Shown in pieces: positions 5,193 to 7,421 of a DNA stretch of 7,421 nucleotides. A program made the translations under genes and the position numbers. A model generated the notes under the pieces. The model ran no database searches and was not told where the DNA came from. It worked only from the letters and a program-made list of their open reading frames with translations. Position 1 is the stretch's first letter, and every line of letters starts with the position of its first letter. This DNA is from Candidatus Altarchaeum sp. CG2_30_32_3053 (GTDB taxonomy: Archaea; Altiarchaeota; Altiarchaeia; Altiarchaeales; Altiarchaeaceae): positions 1 through 7,421 of the forward strand of contig MNZY01000232.1 of NCBI GenBank assembly GCA_001873845.1, in the 5' to 3' direction.

Positions 5193-6875
5193 TTATTCGT
5201 AATTATACTCCTCCAAAATTTCATATTTGTATCCCTGCTCTGTCAAAAATAACTGCCGGTTTGCTGAGAAATCCTGATCCTTTGTATCTTTTGTCACAAT
5301 TGTATAAAAATGTGCAACGCTGTTGTCTTTTTTTGGCCTCATAATTCTTCCCAGACGCTGCGCTTCTTCCTGTCTTGAACCAAAAGTTCCTGATACCTGA
5401 ATCATAACATTTGCGTCCGGCAGGTCTATCGCAAAATTTCCTATCTTTGAAACAACCAAAAGGTCTATTTCATGTCTTTTAAATTTTTCATACATTTCCA
5501 TTCTCTTTTTGTTTGCTGTTGTTCCGGTTAGTAAAGGTGCATTAAAAATTTTTGAAATTTCTTTCAACTGCTCAATGTACATTCCTATAATCAGAATCAG
5601 GTCTTTTTTGCTTCTGTGATGGGCGACAATTTTTTTTACAATTTCGTATTTTTTCGGATTCTCTGCAGCAAGACGGTACTTTGACTTATCGTGAGCGAGA
5701 GCATACTGCAATCTTCTTTCATCATTCATGGGAATCCTGATTTCGTGACAATTTGCTTCTGCTATCCATCCCTGTTTTTCAATCTCTTTCCATGGAGAAT
5801 CGTATTTTTTTGGCCCGATTAAGGAAAAAACATCTCCTTCGCATCCGTCTTCTCTGACTAATGTGGCAGTCAATCCAAGCCGTCTCTTTGCCTGAATTTC
5901 AGCAGTTATTCTGAAGACAGGAGCCGGAAGTAAATGAACTTCGTCATAAATAATCAGTCCCCAGTTTCTTGAATTAAACAGTGAAAAATGCGGGAAAATT
6001 TCTGCATCCTTCGGGCGATATGTTAAAATCTGGTATGTTGCTATGGTAATCGGCTTTATTTCTTTCAGTTCTCCGTTATATTCCCCGATTTGTTCTTTGT
6101 TTAAATTTGTTTTATCCAACAATTCGGCAATCCATTGTCTTGCGGCGATGATGTTCGGAGTAATTATTAAAGTATTGGTCTTAAATTTTGAAATTATTTC
6201 CATCCCTATCAGTGTCTTTCCCGATCCACACGGCAGTACAATAACTCCGCTTCCCCCATAAACACTCCCGCCGGCATAAAATGTATTTACCGCATCAATC
6301 TGATAGTCCCTTAATTTAAATGAAATATTTCTCTTTGAGATGTTCAATAGATTAATATTCAAAAATTCCCCGTTTTCATATCCTGCCAGATCTTCTGCTG
6401 GAAAGCCAATTTCTGTCAGACCCTGCTTTGTATGTCCCCTCCTCGAAGGATCGATCTCTAAATTTAAGTCGTCTATTCTTTTAAGAATGTATGGTTTTAT
6501 CCGTTTATGATTATAAATTTCTGTTATTAATATGGAATCATTGCTTGTTAACATTAAAATGCCGTTTTCCTTTTTAATTTTTAATCTTCCATATCTTGAT
6601 ATATGATCAGCAATATCCGTTTGGACATTATCAGGAATGTCATATTTGCTGTATCTTTCAAGAATGTTTATTATATCCCCTGCATTCATTCCGGAAGCTG
6701 CCGCATTCCACAGGGAAAGATTTGAAATTTTATATGTATGTATATGCTCGGGGCTTTTTACCAGTTCTGCAAATCTTCCTATTAAGTCCCTTGCTTCTCC
6801 ATATTCCGGATTGCTCACTTCTATTAAAATTGTTTTATCGCTCTGGACTATTAACGGGTTTTGTGGATTGAACAT
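5193..6875 (-). CDS. XPB/Rad25-type DNA helicase, bacterial-type architecture
   Basis: This 560-residue superfamily 2 helicase is of the XPB (ERCC3/Rad25) class, acting in DNA repair or opening. Residues 1-120 form the N-terminal domain with NPLIVQSDKTILIEV (6-20) and HTYKISNLSLWNAAASG (46-62), which resembles the XPB proteins of actinobacteria and other bacteria. The archaeal XPB proteins I know are shorter (about 450) and begin differently. Core motifs are RDYQ (189-192), Walker A LPCGSGKT (214-221), DEVH (311-314), LTATLVRED (335-343) containing the XPB-specific RED, SKIGNFAIDLP (476-486) and the arginine-finger motif QRLGRIMRPK (506-515). All catalytic residues are present, so it should be an active 3'-5' ATPase/helicase. 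Base composition matches its neighbours. It heads the minus-strand series and is followed after 20 bases by the HisA-like gene. No Bax1 or other nuclease partner is visible. The start at 6875 places NPLIVQSD at the usual distance from the N-terminus. Confidence 0.93.
   Translation of the reverse strand: MFNPQNPLIVQSDKTILIEVSNPEYGEARDLIGRFAELVKSPEHIHTYKISNLSLWNAAASGMNAGDIINILERYSKYDIPDNVQTDIADHISRYGRLKIKKENGILMLTSNDSILITEIYNHKRIKPYILKRIDDLNLEIDPSRRGHTKQGLTEIGFPAEDLAGYENGEFLNINLLNISKRNISFKLRDYQIDAVNTFYAGGSVYGGSGVIVLPCGSGKTLIGMEIISKFKTNTLIITPNIIAARQWIAELLDKTNLNKEQIGEYNGELKEIKPITIATYQILTYRPKDAEIFPHFSLFNSRNWGLIIYDEVHLLPAPVFRITAEIQAKRRLGLTATLVREDGCEGDVFSLIGPKKYDSPWKEIEKQGWIAEANCHEIRIPMNDERRLQYALAHDKSKYRLAAENPKKYEIVKKIVAHHRSKKDLILIIGMYIEQLKEISKIFNAPLLTGTTANKKRMEMYEKFKRHEIDLLVVSKIGNFAIDLPDANVMIQVSGTFGSRQEEAQRLGRIMRPKKDNSVAHFYTIVTKDTKDQDFSANRQLFLTEQGYKYEILEEYNYE
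5202..5207 (-). promoter_or_regulatory. Possible internal TATA box for the HisA-like gene
   Basis: TATAAT on the minus strand lies within the last codons of the XPB gene, centred about 32 bases before the HisA-like ATG at 5172. It would give a leader of about five bases. There is no Shine-Dalgarno sequence in the 20-base gap, so either this promoter or coupled re-initiation after XPB must supply translation. Confidence 0.3.
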
Positions 6876-6892
6876 TGTTATGGATTATGTGT

Positions 6893-6903
6893 CATTTATT
6901 ATT
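6893..6903 (-). promoter_or_regulatory. Weak TATA-like box of the XPB gene
   Basis: On the minus strand, AATAATAAATG lies about 23 bases before the XPB ATG. The position suits a leaderless archaeal transcript, but the sequence is a poor TATA match. No Shine-Dalgarno sequence is seen. The inverted repeat at 6915-7025 begins just upstream. Confidence 0.25.
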
Positions 6904-6914
6904 TCAAAGTAACT

Positions 6915-7025
6915 TCTCAATAACTTGTGGGAAGATGATAAAACCAACAAATGTTTTTTGCGTTTTTGTATTTGTTTTTTACAAAATGAGCAGTTACAAA
7001 ATTTATTTACCACAACTTATTGAGA
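6915..7025. repeat. Inverted repeat upstream of the XPB gene
   Basis: TCTCAATAACTTGTGG (6915-6930) is complementary to CCACAACTTATTGAGA (7010-7025) at 15 of 16 positions, with 79 bases between the arms. The interval holds a smaller hairpin (TTTGT, T-rich loop, ACAAA at about 6971-6985) and two TTACAAAAT copies. The arms lie 40 and 135 bases from the XPB start, a layout that suits paired operator sites or a cruciform. Confidence 0.75.
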
Positions 7026-7219
7026 GCGTACATTTCAAATTTAATTTACTTGTAATAAATTTTAATTCTGTAATAAATTTTCAAAATACAAGACATAAGT
7101 TATTCAATATCAAAATTTCGTATAATAAGCTGTAGTAGAAATGAACTCGGATAAATTTATTTTACCTTCATTTATCTTTATTCATTTATACATTTAATAA
7201 TTTAAATTTTCCCAAAATA

Positions 7220-7270
7220 TTTTTTTATTTTTTTACCATTTTATTTTAAATTATTTTTTTTTATTTTTTT
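7220..7270 (+). terminator. Plus-strand poly-T tract (possible terminator)
   Basis: T runs of 7, 7, 9 and 7 bases resemble the tract after the transporter gene and could end plus-strand transcription. No plus-strand gene is seen upstream, so this may equally be a low-complexity spacer. On the minus strand it is poly-A and would not terminate transcription. Confidence 0.3.
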
Positions 7271-7282
7271 ACATTTTTAATT

Positions 7283-7421
7283 CCTGTCGGGTCGGACAGG
7301 TCTTCCGCCATACACAATCTCGATATATCCGCGATATTCCGCAGAGGAATTCGCACATTGCGATTAGTGCTTATGAGGGCGGTTTCTCACTTTAAATAAA
7401 GAGATAGTCTGAAAAGACTTC
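7283..7421. other. G+C-rich structured block at the window edge (RNA gene or remnant)
   Basis: Composition jumps from nearly pure A/T to about 51% G+C over 7281-7390. Perfect hairpins are CCTGTC/GACAGG (7283-7300, six-base loop), TCGCA/TGCGA (7351-7363, loop CAT) and AGTCT/AGACT with a GAAA loop (7406-7419). CCGCC at 7305 can close on GGCGG at 7378. In an A/T-rich archaeon such islands are often non-coding RNA, and the GAAA tetraloop forms only in a plus-strand transcript. The alternative is a broken gene on the minus strand: one frame is open for 28 codons ending AEYRGYIEIVYGGRPVRPDRN-stop at 7277, with one stop (7364-7366) before it continues to the edge. I cannot identify either as a known family. 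It is not tRNA, 5S or SRP RNA by eye. Confidence 0.35.

Larger units (their letters stand above)
6876..7279. other. A/T-rich non-coding stretch upstream of the XPB gene
   Basis: About 400 bases hold no credible gene on either strand. From the XPB start outward there is a weak TATA-like stretch, an inverted repeat (6915-7025), a duplicated TGTAATAAATTTT (near 7050 and 7068) whose outer ends CTTGTA and TACAAG are complementary, a third degenerate copy of the AATAACTT motif near 7097-7106, and then a T-rich tract. The longest plus-strand open frame here (6875-7135) has the Phe/Ile/Asn-rich composition of chance translation of A/T-rich DNA. Confidence 0.6.

Noticed and set aside
6875..7135. Plus-strand open frame of 86 codons upstream of the XPB gene
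   Set aside because: Its composition is that of translated A/T-rich DNA, it overlaps the XPB start region and inverted repeat, and it has no recognisable motif or promoter.
7391..7421. Group I intron core resembling the GATATAGTC-type P7 strand
   Set aside because: GAGATAGTCT looked similar, but I find no upstream AGACT partner strand in the visible block, and the bases instead form a local GAAA-loop hairpin.

Overview
The window looks like part of an AT-rich (roughly one third G+C) archaeal genome. None of the six genes has a Shine-Dalgarno sequence. Most have a TATA-like box about 23-32 bases upstream of the ATG, which fits leaderless or nearly leaderless archaeal transcripts. The gene content (a HisA/HisF-related barrel protein, a zinc-ribbon/AbrB regulator, LarE and an XPB helicase) also fits an archaeon, possibly methanogen-like or of the Altiarchaeota type. 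The lineage is a guess. The window begins exactly at a repeat and ends inside an unidentified G+C-rich block, which is where assembly contigs often break.

Layout. Bases 1-94 are a short element with terminal inverted repeats. At 143-1351 (+) lies a 12-helix transporter of the oxalate/formate antiporter (OFA) type, followed by a strong poly-T terminator. Bases 1477-1736 hold a second, longer and inverted copy of the same kind of element, so the transporter is bracketed. The other five genes are all on the minus strand. In transcription order they are a bacterial-type XPB helicase (6875-5193), a HisA/HisF-related protein 20 bases behind it (5172-4525), a zinc-ribbon/AbrB-type DNA-binding protein (4326-3982), the sulfur transferase LarE (3819-2905) and a UDP-glucose 4-epimerase-like NAD enzyme (2660-1740). 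Only XPB and the HisA-like gene are close enough to form an obvious operon. The other gaps are 162-244 bases, and the genes beyond two of them have TATA-like boxes of their own. The gap 2661-2904 shows nothing I can name apart from the epimerase promoter.

I do not see a single pathway joining these genes. The striking feature is the amount of short repetitive structure: an in-frame ten-copy Asn-Ile-Thr expansion inside larE, a twelve-unit 10-bp TTAA-phased array upstream of the AbrB-like gene, a 19-bp tandem duplication and a paired 12-bp repeat upstream of larE, an inverted repeat upstream of XPB, and the two MITE-like elements. The last 140 bases switch abruptly to about 50% G+C and contain perfect hairpins, one with a GAAA tetraloop. 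They may be an RNA gene or the remnant of a mobile or coding element running off the window.
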